A DNA stretch of 64,000 nucleotides from Nonomuraea solani (GCF_900108335.1 NZ_FNVT01000002.1:1047620-1111619), one strand, 5' to 3'; counted from the stretch's first letter, positions 17,428-27,403 are shown. Program-made: numbers and translations. The notes: generated by a model from the sequence alone, not told the origin.

Positions 17428-18348
17428 CCAGACATCATCTGACCGGGCATCATCCGACCGGCCAGTGCCATCCAACTCGCTTGCCGAGCAGCACCATCCG
17501 ACCGACTCACCGCCCAATCGGAGCAGCATCCGATCGACTCGCTGTCCAACCCGAGGCTCCGTCCAACCGGGGCACCGCCCAACCGGGACACCGCCCACCA
17601 AGCCACCATCCGACCTGTGTCCGGCAATGCTGCAGTGCGTCGCGGCCTGACGACGTTTGCCGAGGCTGGGCGGTGCCTCCGTTTGGCTCTGTGGGGTCCG
17701 GCAGGACGGCGCGGCTCGATGCGGTTTTCGAAGGTGATGCCGCCAGGTGGACGGGCGCTTGGGGAGTGGAACGGTCGCTGGCCGGATGGGCGCGGGGCCC
17801 TGACCGGCGGGCTCGCCGTCCGGACGACCACGGTGACGGTGAAGCCCGGGGTTCAGGGGCATGGTCCCGCCCTCGGCCAGTGCCGGTCGGACCGCGCCGA
17901 TCAAACCCTCCCAGCCGATCCCGACCGCACGACCCCAACCCGATGGTGGTGAGGCATGGCCGATGGGCTCGCCATCGGCGGGCCGGGCGATCGCCGTGAC
18001 GACGTGAAGCCTGAGGCTCCGGGGCACGGTCCCGACCTTCGCCGGCGCCGGTCAGACCACGCCGATCGGACTACTCCAGACGGACGATCCCGGCCACACT
18101 CCCCAGCCCGAAAGCGGCGAGCCCCGGCCCGATGGCAGTGGGGCCGGCTGGGGCAGGGCGGGCGTACTGTCCCAGTCGAACGTGGCCTGATCGGACGGCC
18201 CCAGCCGGGCATCGCCCAATCGGGACAGCCCCAACCCGACGTGACCCGACCAAACGACCCCAGCCGGACGTGAGCCGGTCAAATGACCCCAGCCGGGCAT
18301 GGCCCGATCGGACAGGGTCAGGTCGGGGGTGAAGGGCCGGAATGCCAG
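17428..18348. other. Long gene-free, repeat-bearing region before rpoD end
   Basis: Three kinds of structure are visible. (1) 17440-17640: short degenerate repeats, including adjacent 16-bp units at 17565-17580 and 17581-17596 (AACCGGGRCACCGCCC). (2) About 17800-17906 and 17957-18069: two diverged copies of a ~110-bp sequence. (3) 18180-18300: 'ACCCCAGCCGGRC' repeated every 30-40 bp. No frame shows a recognisable protein. Confidence 0.6.
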
Positions 18349-18380
18349 CGCCCCGCCCAGGAAAGATCCCGGGCGGGGCG
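18349..18380 (-). terminator. Hairpin terminator of rpoD
   Basis: CGCCCCGCCC at 18349-18358 pairs with 18371-18380 (10-bp perfect GC stem, 12-nt loop), 14 nt downstream of the rpoD stop codon in the direction of rpoD transcription. Confidence 0.75.
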
Positions 18381-18394
18381 TTGGGTGGTGCTGG

Positions 18395-20029
18395 TTAGTC
18401 CAAGTAGTCCCGGAGGACCTGGGAGCGCGACGGATGGCGCAGCTTGGACATGGTCTTCGACTCGATCTGCCGGATGCGCTCACGGGTCACCCCGTAAACC
18501 TTGCCGATCTCGTCCAGCGTCTTCGGCTGACCATCGGTGAGACCGAAGCGCATCGACACGACGCCCGCCTCCCGCTCCGACAACGTGTCGAGAACGGAGT
18601 GCAGCTGCTCCTGGAGCAGCGTGAAGCTGACGGCGTCGGCCGGCACGATGGCCTCGGAGTCCTCGATGAGGTCACCGAACTCGCTGTCGCCCTCCTCACC
18701 CAGCGGGGTGTGGAGCGAGATGGGCTCGCGCCCGTATTTCTGGACCTCGACGACCTTCTCGGGCGTCATGTCCAGCTCACGGGCGAGCTCTTCCGGCGTG
18801 GGCTCGCGACCCAGGTCCTGCAGCATCTGCCGCTGGACGCGGGCCAGCTTGTTGATCACTTCGACCATGTGGACCGGGATGCGGATGGTCCGCGCCTGGT
18901 CGGCCATGGCGCGGGTGATCGCCTGCCGGATCCACCACGTGGCGTAGGTGGAGAACTTGTAACCCTTGGTGTAGTCGAACTTCTCGACGGCCCTGATCAG
19001 GCCCAGGTTGCCTTCCTGGATCAGGTCGAGGAACAGCATGCCGCGCCCGGTGTAGCGCTTGGCCAGCGAGACCACGAGCCGGAGGTTGGCCTCCAGCAGG
19101 TGGTTCTTGGCCCGGCGGCCGTCCTCGGCGATCCACTCCAGCTCGGCCTTGACGTCGACGGGCAGGCCCTCGGTCTCCCCACCGCCCAGCTGCTCCTCGG
19201 CGAACAGGCCCGCCTCGATGCGCTTGGCCAGCTCGACCTCCTGCTCGGCGTTGAGCAGGGGGACCTTGCCGATCTGCTTGAGGTAGTCCTTGACCGGGTC
19301 GGCCGTGGCACCGGCGGCGGCGACCTGCGCCACAGGGGCGTCATCGTCGTCGTCGGAGAGGATGAGGACCTCGTCCTCGGTCTTCTCCTTGACGACCTCG
19401 ACCGCGGCCTTGGGCTCCTCCTCGGAGTCGTCGTCGGAGTCGGAGTCACCCTCGGAGTCGGCGTCGGCCTCGGCGACGATCTCCTCGTCGTCGACGTCGA
19501 TGTCCTCGAGGTCTTCCAGCTCCACGTCGCCGTCGAGCTCGAGATCCTCGTCATCGTCCGCGTCGCCCCTGGCCCCGGGGTCCTTCGGCTTGGTGTCGGC
19601 AGGCCCACCGTTCTTCGGCTCGGCCTTCTTGGCGGCGGCGGGAGCCGCGGCCTTCTTGGCAGGGGCCGCCTTCTTGGCGGCCGACTCGGCTTCAGCGGTG
19701 CCCACGACCGCTGTCACGGTCTCGGGCTGCTGCTCTTTGGCGGCCGCCGCCGTCTTGGTCTTGACGGGGGCGGCGGTGCGGCGCTTAGCTGGACGAGACT
19801 TCTTCGGCGCAGCCGAATCCGCGGCGGTCACCCTCAGGGTCACGCCCTCTTTGCTGAGGTTCCGCAAGAACGCGGCGGCGTGCGACATCGGGATGTCCGC
19901 CTCCTCGAAGGCCTGACGGACATCCTCGGACTCGAGGAAACCCTGCGAGCGCCCACGCTCGAGCAGTCGCTGAATGACGGGCTCGTTCAGCTCTTGTGGC
20001 TTCGAGCGAGTCGAACTTGCAGGCGACAC
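18395..20029 (-). CDS. rpoD: Principal RNA polymerase sigma factor (HrdB/RpoD type)
   Basis: The GTG at 20029 is preferred (GAGAGG ends 5 nt before it), giving 544 aa; GTG 20035 is possible. Region 1.1-like helices (about 10-70) precede an Ala/Lys-rich linker and a strongly acidic stretch (about 150-205). Then come region 1.2 ([20 protein letters not shown], about 244), region 2 ([45 protein letters not shown]), region 3 and region 4 ([20 protein letters not shown]). The complete regions 1.2-4 mark a primary group 1 sigma factor that directs housekeeping transcription. Synteny with parE supports the hrdB assignment. Confidence 0.96.
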   Translation of the reverse strand: MSPASSTRSKPQELNEPVIQRLLERGRSQGFLESEDVRQAFEEADIPMSHAAAFLRNLSKEGVTLRVTAADSAAPKKSRPAKRRTAAPVKTKTAAAAKEQQPETVTAVVGTAEAESAAKKAAPAKKAAAPAAAKKAEPKNGGPADTKPKDPGARGDADDDEDLELDGDVELEDLEDIDVDDEEIVAEADADSEGDSDSDDDSEEEPKAAVEVVKEKTEDEVLILSDDDDDAPVAQVAAAGATADPVKDYLKQIGKVPLLNAEQEVELAKRIEAGLFAEEQLGGGETEGLPVDVKAELEWIAEDGRRAKNHLLEANLRLVVSLAKRYTGRGMLFLDLIQEGNLGLIRAVEKFDYTKGYKFSTYATWWIRQAITRAMADQARTIRIPVHMVEVINKLARVQRQMLQDLGREPTPEELARELDMTPEKVVEVQKYGREPISLHTPLGEEGDSEFGDLIEDSEAIVPADAVSFTLLQEQLHSVLDTLSEREAGVVSMRFGLTDGQPKTLDEIGKVYGVTRERIRQIESKTMSKLRHPSRSQVLRDYLD

Positions 20030-20271
20030 GAACACCTCTCGAACGAACGCGTGGCGACAATGGACCCAGATGCCCGCTGGGGGGCTGTTGCCTCTCTCGG
20101 AGAACGGTGAGGCCGTGCGGACCGCGACGGACCTGCACAGCATTGTGGCACGGCCCCGCAATCCATACGGCCACCTCCCGGCGGTTGACCTCCACCCTAG
20201 GCCGACCGAGACAGTAGTGCGTACGTAAGCGGGGCACTGATACCCGAAAGCAACCGTTATGACTGTTTCAT

Positions 20272-22365
20272 TCAGTCACTCTTCGTGGCTGGCGGGACGT
20301 GAATAGCGAGCGCGGTAACGTCATCATCCTGTTCATATCCAGACAACATCCGGTCAACCAGGAAGTCCAGCAACATGTGCGGACTACTCACGACCTCAGG
20401 TGGCGCTTCGGTCACAACACTGCAAATCTCTGCGAGACCGGCATCCAGCCCGCGCTTCCTGTTCTCGACGAGACCGTCGGAGTAGAGCACGGCGGTATGG
20501 CCGGGCGGCACCACGAACCGGAACTGCCGTCGGCTGGTCGGCCAGCCTAGCGGAGTGCCCGGCTCGGCGTCGCACAGGATGGCGGTGCCCTGCGGCGAGA
20601 CCAGGACGGGTGGCGGGTGGCCGGCCATGGCCAGGGTCCCCTCGCCCGTGACGGGCTCGACGACCATGTAGGCCAGGGTCGTGACCTGCTCTTCCTCTTC
20701 GGTGGCCTCGAAGACCCGGTCGAGCCCGGTGAGCACGGCGGCGGGCGGCGGGTTGGTCAGCGCCAGGGCGCGCATGGCGTTGCGGATGCGGCCCATGCCG
20801 GCCGCGGCCTTGACGCCCTTGCCCATGACGTCGCCGACGACGGCCGCCACGCGGCCGTCCTGCAGCACGAAGGCGTCGTACCAGTCGCCACCGACCTGGA
20901 CGTGGCGGCTGCCCGAGCGGAAGCGCTGGGCCAGCACCAGGCCCTTGACCACCGGCAGGCGGTCGGGCAGCAGGCTGCGCTGGAGCGTCTCGGCGGTGCG
21001 GTGCTCGCGCTCGAAGAGCGTGGCCCGCTCGACCGCCAGCGCGCACTGACCGGCCAGCGCCTCCAGGAAGACGCCGTCCTCCTGGGAGATCTTCTGTGGC
21101 CGGGTGAAGGAGAATCGGAGCGCTCCCAGAGCGCGTCCCGCGGCCAGCAGCGGCAGGCCCACCCAGGCGCGTTCGTCGCCGTGGGCCAGGAAGCCGGCCA
21201 GGACCTCCTCGTCGCCGCCGGCCTCCAGGAGCTGGGCCTTCAGCGACTCGGGCGACTCGGCGAACACGGGCCGGCGGCTGTTGACCGCCATGGTCATCAC
21301 GTTGGAGTGCGACAGCGGGATCTCGTCGCCGGTGGCGCCCGACGCCTCGATGATGCCCTCGCCGTTGATCAGCTTGAGCGTGGCGCGATCGGTGTCGAGC
21401 AGCGCGACCGCCGAGCGGTCGGCGGCCAGGGCGGTGCGGCCCACGTCGATGATGACCTGGACCACCTGCTCGACCGTCAGCGCCTCGGCCAGCATGGCCG
21501 TGGCGCCCTGGAGCCGGGCGGTGCGCAGGGCGGCGGCGCCGAGCTGGTCGGTCAGCCGGCCGCGCATCTCCTCGGCCTCGCGCTGCGGGGTCACGTCGGT
21601 GTTGGCGCCGACCCACTCGACCACCCTGCCGTGGCGGATGATCGGCACCGCGCGCACCTCGAAGTGGCGGTAGCCGCTGGCCCGGGTGCGCACCCGGTAG
21701 TTCCACTCGAACATGGTGCGGCCGCGCAGCGCCTCCCGCCAGGCCTCCTCGGTCTGCGGGCGCTCCTCGGGGTGGACGACCTCCAGCCAGCCGTTGGCGA
21801 GGTATTCCTCCAGGCCCTGGCCGGTGATGGCGCGCCACTGGGGCGCGTCCTCGACGACGGCGCCGGTGGGCGAGGTGATCCAGACGAGCTGGGACTGCGC
21901 CTCGACCAGCGAGCGGTAGCGCTCCTCGCTGCGGCGCAGGGCCTCCTCGGTCTGGCGGCTCTCGGTCACGTCGAGGCCCACCAGGGCGATGGCGCGAAGT
22001 TCGCCGCCCTCTTCGTGGACCGGCGAGAACGACAGCGACCAGTGCCTGGTGTCGCCCTCGGCGGAGCGCACGCGTACGCGCCCCTCGGTGACCGGCGCGT
22101 CACTCTCGATGACGGCCTGCACGGCGTGGGTGATGATCTGGCTCAGGTCGGCGGCGAGCACCTCGACGGGCGGCCGGCCGGCCATGCGTTCCGCGGGCAC
22201 GTTGACGACATCGCTGAACACGGCGTTGACCCGCTGGAAGCGGCCATCGCCGTCGAAGAACGCGAAGGCGAACTCTGCCTCCGACAGCATGCCCTTGAAG
22301 AGGGCGGAGTCTGAGATGTCCACATCCGACTCCCGGGGACGGGGAACGGAGGTCTCGGCGCTCAT
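20272..22365 (-). CDS. PAS-PAS-GAF-SpoIIE (PP2C-type) serine phosphatase
   Basis: The ATG at 22365 has GGAGGT 7 nt upstream; 697 aa. Order: a PAS domain (about 20-130, [19 protein letters not shown]), a second PAS/PAC (about 140-265, [20 protein letters not shown]), a GAF domain (about 290-450, [18 protein letters not shown]), then the SpoIIE-type phosphatase (about 470-690) with metal-site signatures [21 protein letters not shown] and [11 protein letters not shown]. By family it dephosphorylates an anti-sigma-factor antagonist in response to a sensed signal. No anti-sigma or antagonist gene is adjacent. It is cytosolic; no membrane segment is seen. Confidence 0.92.
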   Translation of the reverse strand: MSAETSVPRPRESDVDISDSALFKGMLSEAEFAFAFFDGDGRFQRVNAVFSDVVNVPAERMAGRPPVEVLAADLSQIITHAVQAVIESDAPVTEGRVRVRSAEGDTRHWSLSFSPVHEEGGELRAIALVGLDVTESRQTEEALRRSEERYRSLVEAQSQLVWITSPTGAVVEDAPQWRAITGQGLEEYLANGWLEVVHPEERPQTEEAWREALRGRTMFEWNYRVRTRASGYRHFEVRAVPIIRHGRVVEWVGANTDVTPQREAEEMRGRLTDQLGAAALRTARLQGATAMLAEALTVEQVVQVIIDVGRTALAADRSAVALLDTDRATLKLINGEGIIEASGATGDEIPLSHSNVMTMAVNSRRPVFAESPESLKAQLLEAGGDEEVLAGFLAHGDERAWVGLPLLAAGRALGALRFSFTRPQKISQEDGVFLEALAGQCALAVERATLFEREHRTAETLQRSLLPDRLPVVKGLVLAQRFRSGSRHVQVGGDWYDAFVLQDGRVAAVVGDVMGKGVKAAAGMGRIRNAMRALALTNPPPAAVLTGLDRVFEATEEEEQVTTLAYMVVEPVTGEGTLAMAGHPPPVLVSPQGTAILCDAEPGTPLGWPTSRRQFRFVVPPGHTAVLYSDGLVENRKRGLDAGLAEICSVVTEAPPEVVSSPHMLLDFLVDRMLSGYEQDDDVTALAIHVPPATKSD

Positions 22366-22595
22366 AGTCCGCACCTCCGTCGCGTGCCAGGGTCTCCCAC
22401 GCGGCACATCTCCATAACTATGTATCGGCGTAGCGCAGCTCCGGGCGACCGGATCCTGCAGTACATCATCGGCGATGGGCATGTGCGGACGGAAGCCCCC
22501 GCCGATGCCCGGTCGCCTCTAGGGTCTACGCATCCTGTCAAAGTCGCTCCACGTTGCGCAGCAAGATCAGGTTACAGCGCCCGATTGCCGGGGCC

Positions 22596-22652
22596 GATTT
22601 CTGCCACGGCTACGGATTCGCCGCGGCGGATTTCTGCCACCGCTACGGATTC
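22596..22652. repeat. Two-copy 33-bp-spaced direct repeat overlapping a gene end
   Basis: A 24-bp unit (GATTTCTGCCAC, then S, then GCTACGGATTC) occurs at 22596-22619 and 22629-22652. The second copy overlaps the last codons and stop of the HhH-GPD gene, the first is just downstream of it. Confidence 0.7.
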
Positions 22653-23212
22653 TTCGCCGCGCGCTTCGCCTCCTGCTTGGCTGCTCGCACGCGGGCAAGG
22701 CTGTCGGCGTCGACCACGTCGGCGACCGATCGGTGTGACCCCTCCTCGCCGTAGAGTCCGGCTGCCTCCCGCCAGCCTGACGGCTGGACGTCCAACTGCT
22801 TCCCCAGCAATGCCAAGAAAATCTGAGCCTTCTGTTTGCCGTATCCCGGCAGGGCCATCAGTCGTTTCAACAACTCTTTGCCGTCCGGGGCGTCGGCCCA
22901 GATCCGCTCCGGCTCCCCGTCATAGTGCTCGACGAGGTAGGCCGCCAGTTGCTGGACCCTGGCCGCCATGGACTTGGGGTAACGGTGCACGGCGGGCTTG
23001 TCCGCCAGTAGCGCGGCGAACGCCTCCGGATCATACGCGGCGATCTCGGCCGCGGTGAGGTCGTGGCCGAGCCTCTCGGAGATCGTATGCGGCCCCGTGA
23101 ACGCCCATTCCATGGGGATCTGCTGGTCGAGCAGCATGCCGACGAGCAAGGCGATCGGGCTGCGGCCGAGGAGCTCGTCTGCCTCGCTCCGCTGGGCGAG
23201 CTGGATGCGCAT
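22643..23212 (-). CDS. HhH-GPD-type DNA glycosylase-like protein (TIGR03252-like)
   Basis: 189 aa from the ATG at 23212. The core reads EADELLGRSPIALLVGMLLD, then QQIPMEWAFTGPHTI, and the helix-hairpin-helix LPGYGKQKAQIFLALLG followed by QPSGWREAAG. The fold is that of base-excision glycosylases (Endo III/MutY superfamily), but no Fe-S cluster cysteines are present. The activity of this actinobacterial group is not established. The start is uncertain because no strong ribosome binding site is seen. Confidence 0.82.
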   Translation of the reverse strand: MRIQLAQRSEADELLGRSPIALLVGMLLDQQIPMEWAFTGPHTISERLGHDLTAAEIAAYDPEAFAALLADKPAVHRYPKSMAARVQQLAAYLVEHYDGEPERIWADAPDGKELLKRLMALPGYGKQKAQIFLALLGKQLDVQPSGWREAAGLYGEEGSHRSVADVVDADSLARVRAAKQEAKRAAKNP

Positions 23213-23324
23213 GAAGACAGCTTCGCACGGATGGGCGCCCGATGAAGTGAACACAGGCGTCGCGGAGGCTTGACACCAGCCCGAGAAAAGATGAAATGAG
23301 AGCGCAAGTCGCCCTGCAGACATT

Positions 23325-23343
23325 CCTGGGGGTTTGCCCCAGG
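23325..23343. terminator. Short GC hairpin CCTGGGG/CCCCAGG
   Basis: A 7-bp stem at 23325-23331 and 23337-23343 with a 5-nt loop, upstream of the 23367 gene. It could be an attenuator-like or terminator element; its owner is uncertain. Confidence 0.4.
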
Positions 23344-23366
23344 GCCTCCAGAGGAATCTCACATCT

Positions 23367-23591
23367 ATGCTCGCTCTGGCCACACGGTTTCTCCGGGAGC
23401 CGGTCAGCCTCCGGCTGGCCGAAGAGTTCCTGACCGTACCCGTGGACACGATCGACCGCTGCGTCGCCGACGCGTGCGCGTGCACGCAGCACCTCGGCGT
23501 CTCGGCGACGCCCGAGATCGTGGAACGCATCGCCCGCGAGCATCTGCTCGCCATCGTGAACTCCGCACCGCCGCCCAGGAGCCTCCGCTAG
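23367..23591 (+). CDS. Small hypothetical helical protein, 74 aa
   Basis: Predicted all-helical with the pattern FLTVPVDTIDRCVADACACT followed by TPEIVERIAREHLLAIV. This resembles the short 'three-helical bundle dimerization' proteins of actinobacteria, a weak match by eye. The ATG at 23367 is preferred over ATG 23334; GAGG lies rather far upstream (12 nt). Three cysteines occur within 8 residues. Real-gene status is moderately supported by codon usage. Confidence 0.5.
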   Translation: MLALATRFLREPVSLRLAEEFLTVPVDTIDRCVADACACTQHLGVSATPEIVERIAREHLLAIVNSAPPPRSLR

Positions 23592-23683
23592 CGCGCCCTC
23601 CGCGCGACCTTCCCCGATAACATCGGGGTCACCAGGCCGAGTTGTACGCACCGTTTGCGCCTGGAATACGAGAGAGTGAGGGT

Positions 23684-25234
23684 GTGCGCCGACACCGACG
23701 AGATCCCAGGGAGAGCACCCCGCCGGACGACGTGTTCAAGGAGATGGTGCAGGCGGCCCGTGAGCTGCTGGCCGTGCGCACCCCCCTCGACGCGGAGCTG
23801 ATGGTCTCCGACATGATCGGCGCCTGGTGGGGCAGGCGGGTGCGGGGCGGCGACGTGGAGCAGGTGCTCGGCGAAGGGCTCGTCGACTACGCCGCCAAGG
23901 CCGGCACGCCGGCGTCGCTGACGCTGATGATCTGCCTGGCCTATCTGGGCACCGCCCGCCAGGGCGCCAAGGCCGAGGGCGTGGCGCTGGCGATGATGGA
24001 GACGGGGGTGGCCAGGCCCGGTTGGGCCGACCGGGTGGGCGCGGTGAAGCCGGCCGGCTGCTACGTCTCCCGCGACGCCTACGGCGACCAGGACACGGTG
24101 ATCTGCACCTTCGACTATCGCTGGAACGAGAGCGAGCACCCGATCGACCGGCACGCGCTGGTCATGGTGGTCGACTACAACATGAGGGGCATGGCCCGCG
24201 ACGCGTGGGTGTCCTCCCAGGTCGACAAGCTGCTGGAGGAGGCCAGGGCCGAGGCGGCGGGCAACCCGCTGCTGCTGTTCGAGGAGATCCAGCCCGAGCA
24301 GGCCAGGGCGCTGCTCGAGTCGGCCATGAAGGCGACCAGGGAGCCGAAGACGCCGCCGCCGGTGAGCGAGAGCTTCAGCGCCTACCACGCCTTCGCCAGG
24401 GCCCGGCTCAAGGCGCTGCCGCCGGGGCGCAAGCGGCCGGCGCCGCTGCACATCGAGGCCCCGTACAGCAGGGAGCGGCGGGCCATGCTGGCGGCGGAGT
24501 TCCTGGCGTCCGACGCGGCCGAGCACCTGTCCGACCCGTCGGCGGCCTCGCGCTGCGCCGACCACATCATCGACTACGGGTGCGAGCAGGACTTCAACCG
24601 GCCGCTGCGGGTGAGCCCGACCAAGTGCGAGACCTTCCTGCTCGACTGGCTGCCGCGCAAGGTGATGCTGAGCGAGGCGGAGCAGGAGGCGATGCCGCAC
24701 GTGCTGGCGGCGTGGGTACGCTTCGCCGCCCGCCGCACCGCGCTGCCCGAGCAGGGGCTGAAGGCCACGCTGGACGCGGTGTGGGAGGCGATCGGGAAGT
24801 TCCCCGAGGCCTACCGGGACCCGACGTCGTTCGGCATCGACCGGCCGCTGCTGGAGCGGCTGCTGCCCGACGGCGACCTGTCGGCGCTGGCCAGGCGGGC
24901 CTTCGCGTTCCCCTATCTGCAGGGCGTGCACAACGGCATCGACCTCGACCGGCTCGACCCGGCGGACCAGGCCGACCGCCGTACGTTACTCGAGATCGAC
25001 CACGGCGGCGCGATCGACCAGGAGCACCTGGCCTGGCACGAGGAGATCGCCACCCGGCTGTGGGACGGCGACCCGCCGCAGCTCTGGGAGGCCGCGCAGC
25101 GGCTGCTCGACCTGGGGCACGACCGCCACGACGTGCTCCACGTGCTGATCGAGATCGCCGAGCGGATCGGCGGCGACCCGGAGGAGCTGGCGGCGGCGCT
25201 CGACGACATCGCCGACATACCCGACGAGATCTAG
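23684..25234 (+). CDS. Large hypothetical protein, about 516 aa
   Basis: I do not recognise a named domain. The GTG at 23684 is the most likely start (an ATG occurs at 23642). The protein is soluble, acidic and helical, with two halves: an N-terminal region with ELLAVRTPLDAELMVSDMIG and TLMICLAYLGTARQGAKAEG, and a C-terminal region with CETFLLDWLPRKVMLSEAEQ and LPHVLAAWVRFAARRTALPE-like segments. Homologous proteins are widespread in actinomycetes as conserved hypotheticals. The stop codon forms the first bases of the operator before the thioesterase gene. Confidence 0.8.
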   Translation: MRRHRRDPRESTPPDDVFKEMVQAARELLAVRTPLDAELMVSDMIGAWWGRRVRGGDVEQVLGEGLVDYAAKAGTPASLTLMICLAYLGTARQGAKAEGVALAMMETGVARPGWADRVGAVKPAGCYVSRDAYGDQDTVICTFDYRWNESEHPIDRHALVMVVDYNMRGMARDAWVSSQVDKLLEEARAEAAGNPLLLFEEIQPEQARALLESAMKATREPKTPPPVSESFSAYHAFARARLKALPPGRKRPAPLHIEAPYSRERRAMLAAEFLASDAAEHLSDPSAASRCADHIIDYGCEQDFNRPLRVSPTKCETFLLDWLPRKVMLSEAEQEAMPHVLAAWVRFAARRTALPEQGLKATLDAVWEAIGKFPEAYRDPTSFGIDRPLLERLLPDGDLSALARRAFAFPYLQGVHNGIDLDRLDPADQADRRTLLEIDHGGAIDQEHLAWHEEIATRLWDGDPPQLWEAAQRLLDLGHDRHDVLHVLIEIAERIGGDPEELAAALDDIADIPDEI

Positions 25235-25246
25235 AATCTTGTTCTA
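25232..25246 (+). promoter_or_regulatory. 15-bp inverted repeat TAGAATCTTGTTCTA abutting the thioesterase start
   Basis: Arms TAGAA/TTCTA with a 5-bp centre. It begins with the stop codon of the upstream gene and its last A is the first base of the thioesterase ATG. The same element, 14 of 15 identical, stands in the same position at 37724-37738. It may be a TetR-type (KstR/FadR-like) operator, or a -10 (TAGAAT) of a leaderless transcript. Confidence 0.6.
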
Positions 25247-26016
25247 TGGCGATGTACAGCCGGATCGGTGAAGGCCGTTACCTGGCATCCGAGCACACGC
25301 AGGGGCCCTGGGATCCCGGCACCCAGCACATGGGGCCCGTCACGGCCCTGATCGCGCACGAGCTCGCCCTGACCGCGCCACGCCCGGGGCTGGAGCCGTC
25401 CAGGCTGGTGGTGGACGTGTTCGCGCCGGTGCCGCTGGCCGAGCTGCAGGTCACGACCGAGGTGGCGCGCGACGGCAAGCGGGTGCAGTGCCTGACGGCG
25501 AGCGTCTCGTCCGGCGGCCGCGAATACGTCAGGGCGAGCGCCTGGCGCATCCGCGCGGCCGCCACGCCGCCGACGCCGGTGCCGGGACCGCCCGCCCCCA
25601 TCCCGCCGCCCTCGGAGGAGCACCGCCGCTCGTGGCTGGGCTCGGGCTTCGGGTACGGCAAGGTCCTCGACTGGCGTTTCGTCACCGGCGGCCCCCTGCG
25701 GCTCGGCCCCGCCACGGTCTGGGGCAGGCTCACGACGCCGCTGGTCGAGGGCGAGGAGCTCACGCCCATGGAGGGCCTGGCGGCGTTCGCCGACAGCGGC
25801 AACGGCGTGAGCATGGCCCTCGACTTCGACGCCTACGTGTTCGCGAACGTGGATCTGACGATCTCCCTGTTCCGCGCCCCGGCCGGCGAGTGGTTCTGCA
25901 TGGACGCCACCACCGTCATCGGCCCGGGCGGCCGGGGCCTGACCCGTTCCACGCTGTACGACGAGACCGGCGAACTCGGCACGGCGACGCAGACACTCTT
26001 CGTGACCCCTAGGTAG
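25246..26016 (+). CDS. Acyl-CoA thioesterase-like (TesB/double hot-dog) protein
   Basis: 256 aa from the ATG at 25246. The N-terminal hot-dog (QHMGPVTALIAHELALTAPR, RLVVDVFAPVPLAELQVTTE) and the C-terminal hot-dog (VWGRLTTPLVEGEELTPMEG, ISLFRAPAGEWFCMDATTVI) have the layout of the TesB-like thioesterase family found in actinomycetes. The product probably hydrolyses an acyl-CoA in the cytosol; the chain length is unknown. Translation begins at, or one base inside, the operator-like repeat, which suggests a leaderless message. Confidence 0.82.
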   Translation: MAMYSRIGEGRYLASEHTQGPWDPGTQHMGPVTALIAHELALTAPRPGLEPSRLVVDVFAPVPLAELQVTTEVARDGKRVQCLTASVSSGGREYVRASAWRIRAAATPPTPVPGPPAPIPPPSEEHRRSWLGSGFGYGKVLDWRFVTGGPLRLGPATVWGRLTTPLVEGEELTPMEGLAAFADSGNGVSMALDFDAYVFANVDLTISLFRAPAGEWFCMDATTVIGPGGRGLTRSTLYDETGELGTATQTLFVTPR

Positions 26017-26039
26017 CCTCCCCGGGATAGCCTCTGTGC

Positions 26040-26795
26040 ATGGTGATCGACCTCAACGCGGACCTGGGTGAGGGTTTCGGCATCTGGCGGCTCGGCGACG
26101 ACCTCGCGCTGCTCGACATCGTCACGAGCGCCAACGTGGCCTGCGGCTTCCACGCGGGCGACCCGGTGACGATCCGGCGCACGTGCGCCGCGGCCGTCGA
26201 CCGCGGTGTCACGATCGGGGCGCAGGTGTCCTATCGCGACCTGGCGCACTTCGGGCGCAGGGAGATGGACGTCGAGCCGGAGGAGCTGTGCGCCGAGGTG
26301 CTCTACCAGCTCGCGGCCGTCGACGGCATCGCCAGGGCCATGGGCGGCCGGGTCTCCTACGTCAAGCCGCACGGCGCGCTCTACAACCGGATCTGCCGCG
26401 ACGAGATCCAGGCGGCGGCCGTGATCGACGCGGTGGCCGACTACGACCCGTCGCTGCCGGTGCTGACGCTGCCCGGTTCGGTGGTGCACAAGGTGGCGGC
26501 GGCCGAGGGCGTGCCGACGGTGAGCGAGGCGTTCGCGGACCGGGCGTACACGCCGCAGGGCATGCTGGTGCCGCGCCGCGAGGAGGGCGCGGTCATCCAT
26601 GACGCCGCCGCGGTGCCCGCCAGGGCGCGCCAGATGGCCGTGGACGGCTCTGTAGTGGCCGCTGACGGGAGTTCTGTGCGGATTTCGGCGCGTTCCATCT
26701 GCGTGCACGGAGACACGCCTGACGCGGTACGTCTGGCGCAGGGCGTACGTGACGAGTTGCTGGCCGCCGGAGTGGTCCTGCAGGCGTTCGCGTGA
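26040..26795 (+). CDS. pxpA: 5-oxoprolinase subunit A (LamB/YcsF family)
   Basis: 251 aa. It has the family motifs DLNADLGEGFG, VTSANVACGFHAGDP, YVKPHGALYN and ICVHGDTPDAV. With PxpB and PxpC it cleaves 5-oxo-L-proline to glutamate at the cost of ATP, recycling damaged glutamine/glutamate. It is the first gene of a tightly packed operon: its stop overlaps the GTG of pxpB. Confidence 0.95.
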   Translation: MVIDLNADLGEGFGIWRLGDDLALLDIVTSANVACGFHAGDPVTIRRTCAAAVDRGVTIGAQVSYRDLAHFGRREMDVEPEELCAEVLYQLAAVDGIARAMGGRVSYVKPHGALYNRICRDEIQAAAVIDAVADYDPSLPVLTLPGSVVHKVAAAEGVPTVSEAFADRAYTPQGMLVPRREEGAVIHDAAAVPARARQMAVDGSVVAADGSSVRISARSICVHGDTPDAVRLAQGVRDELLAAGVVLQAFA

Positions 26796-27403
26796 TCCGG
26801 GCGGCCGGGGAGCACGGGCTGCTGGTGGAGACCGGCTCCCTGGAGTTGTCGCACCGGCTGGACGCGGCGCTGCGGGCGAAACGGCCGGAAGGGGTCGTGG
26901 AGATCGTTCCCGGGCCCGACACCGTGCTCGTGGTGGCCCCCGGCGTGGATCGGGCGCGGCTGCGCGCGCGGCTGGAGGCGTTCGTCGCCGAAGAACGCGG
27001 CAAAAGCGGCGGGGCGGCGGAAGGGCCCGTGGTGACGATTCCCGTCGTCTATGACGGCGCGGATCTCGATTCCGTGGCGGAGCTGGCGGGGATCCCGGCC
27101 GGCGAGGTGGTCGCCCGGCACACCGGGCGGGAGCTGGTGGTGGGGTGGCTGGGGTTCGCGCCCGGGTTCGCCTACCTGACCGGGCTGGATCCGCTGCTGG
27201 AGACGCCCAGGCTGGACAGGCCGCGCACGTCGGTGCCCGCCGGGTCGGTGGCGGTGGCGGGGCCCTACTCGGCCGTCTATCCGGCGGCCTCTCCCGGCGG
27301 GTGGCGGCTGATCGGGCGCACTTCCGTGCGGGTGTGGGACGTGGCGGCGGACCCGCCGTCGCTGTTCAGGCCGGGGACACGCGTGCGGTTCGAACCCGCA
27401 TGA
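26792..27403 (+). CDS. pxpB: 5-oxoprolinase subunit B (KipI family)
   Basis: 203 aa; GTG start in a 4-nt GTGA overlap with pxpA. Diagnostic segment GWLGFAPGFAYLTGL, then PRTSVPAGSVAVAG and SPGGWRLIGRT, as in KipI/PxpB. It forms the B-C heteromer that handles phosphorylated oxoproline. The classic B. subtilis KipI also inhibits KinA, but the pxpABC context here indicates the metabolic role. Confidence 0.94.
   Translation: MIRAAGEHGLLVETGSLELSHRLDAALRAKRPEGVVEIVPGPDTVLVVAPGVDRARLRARLEAFVAEERGKSGGAAEGPVVTIPVVYDGADLDSVAELAGIPAGEVVARHTGRELVVGWLGFAPGFAYLTGLDPLLETPRLDRPRTSVPAGSVAVAGPYSAVYPAASPGGWRLIGRTSVRVWDVAADPPSLFRPGTRVRFEPA

Noticed and set aside
18299..20110. Long plus-strand frame opposite rpoD
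   Set aside because: The Gly/Leu/Val/Asp-rich translation mirrors the acidic rpoD linker; rpoD homology on the minus strand is complete.
20617..22314. Long plus-strand frame opposite the SpoIIE phosphatase
   Set aside because: Antisense shadow; the minus strand encodes intact PAS, GAF and phosphatase domains.
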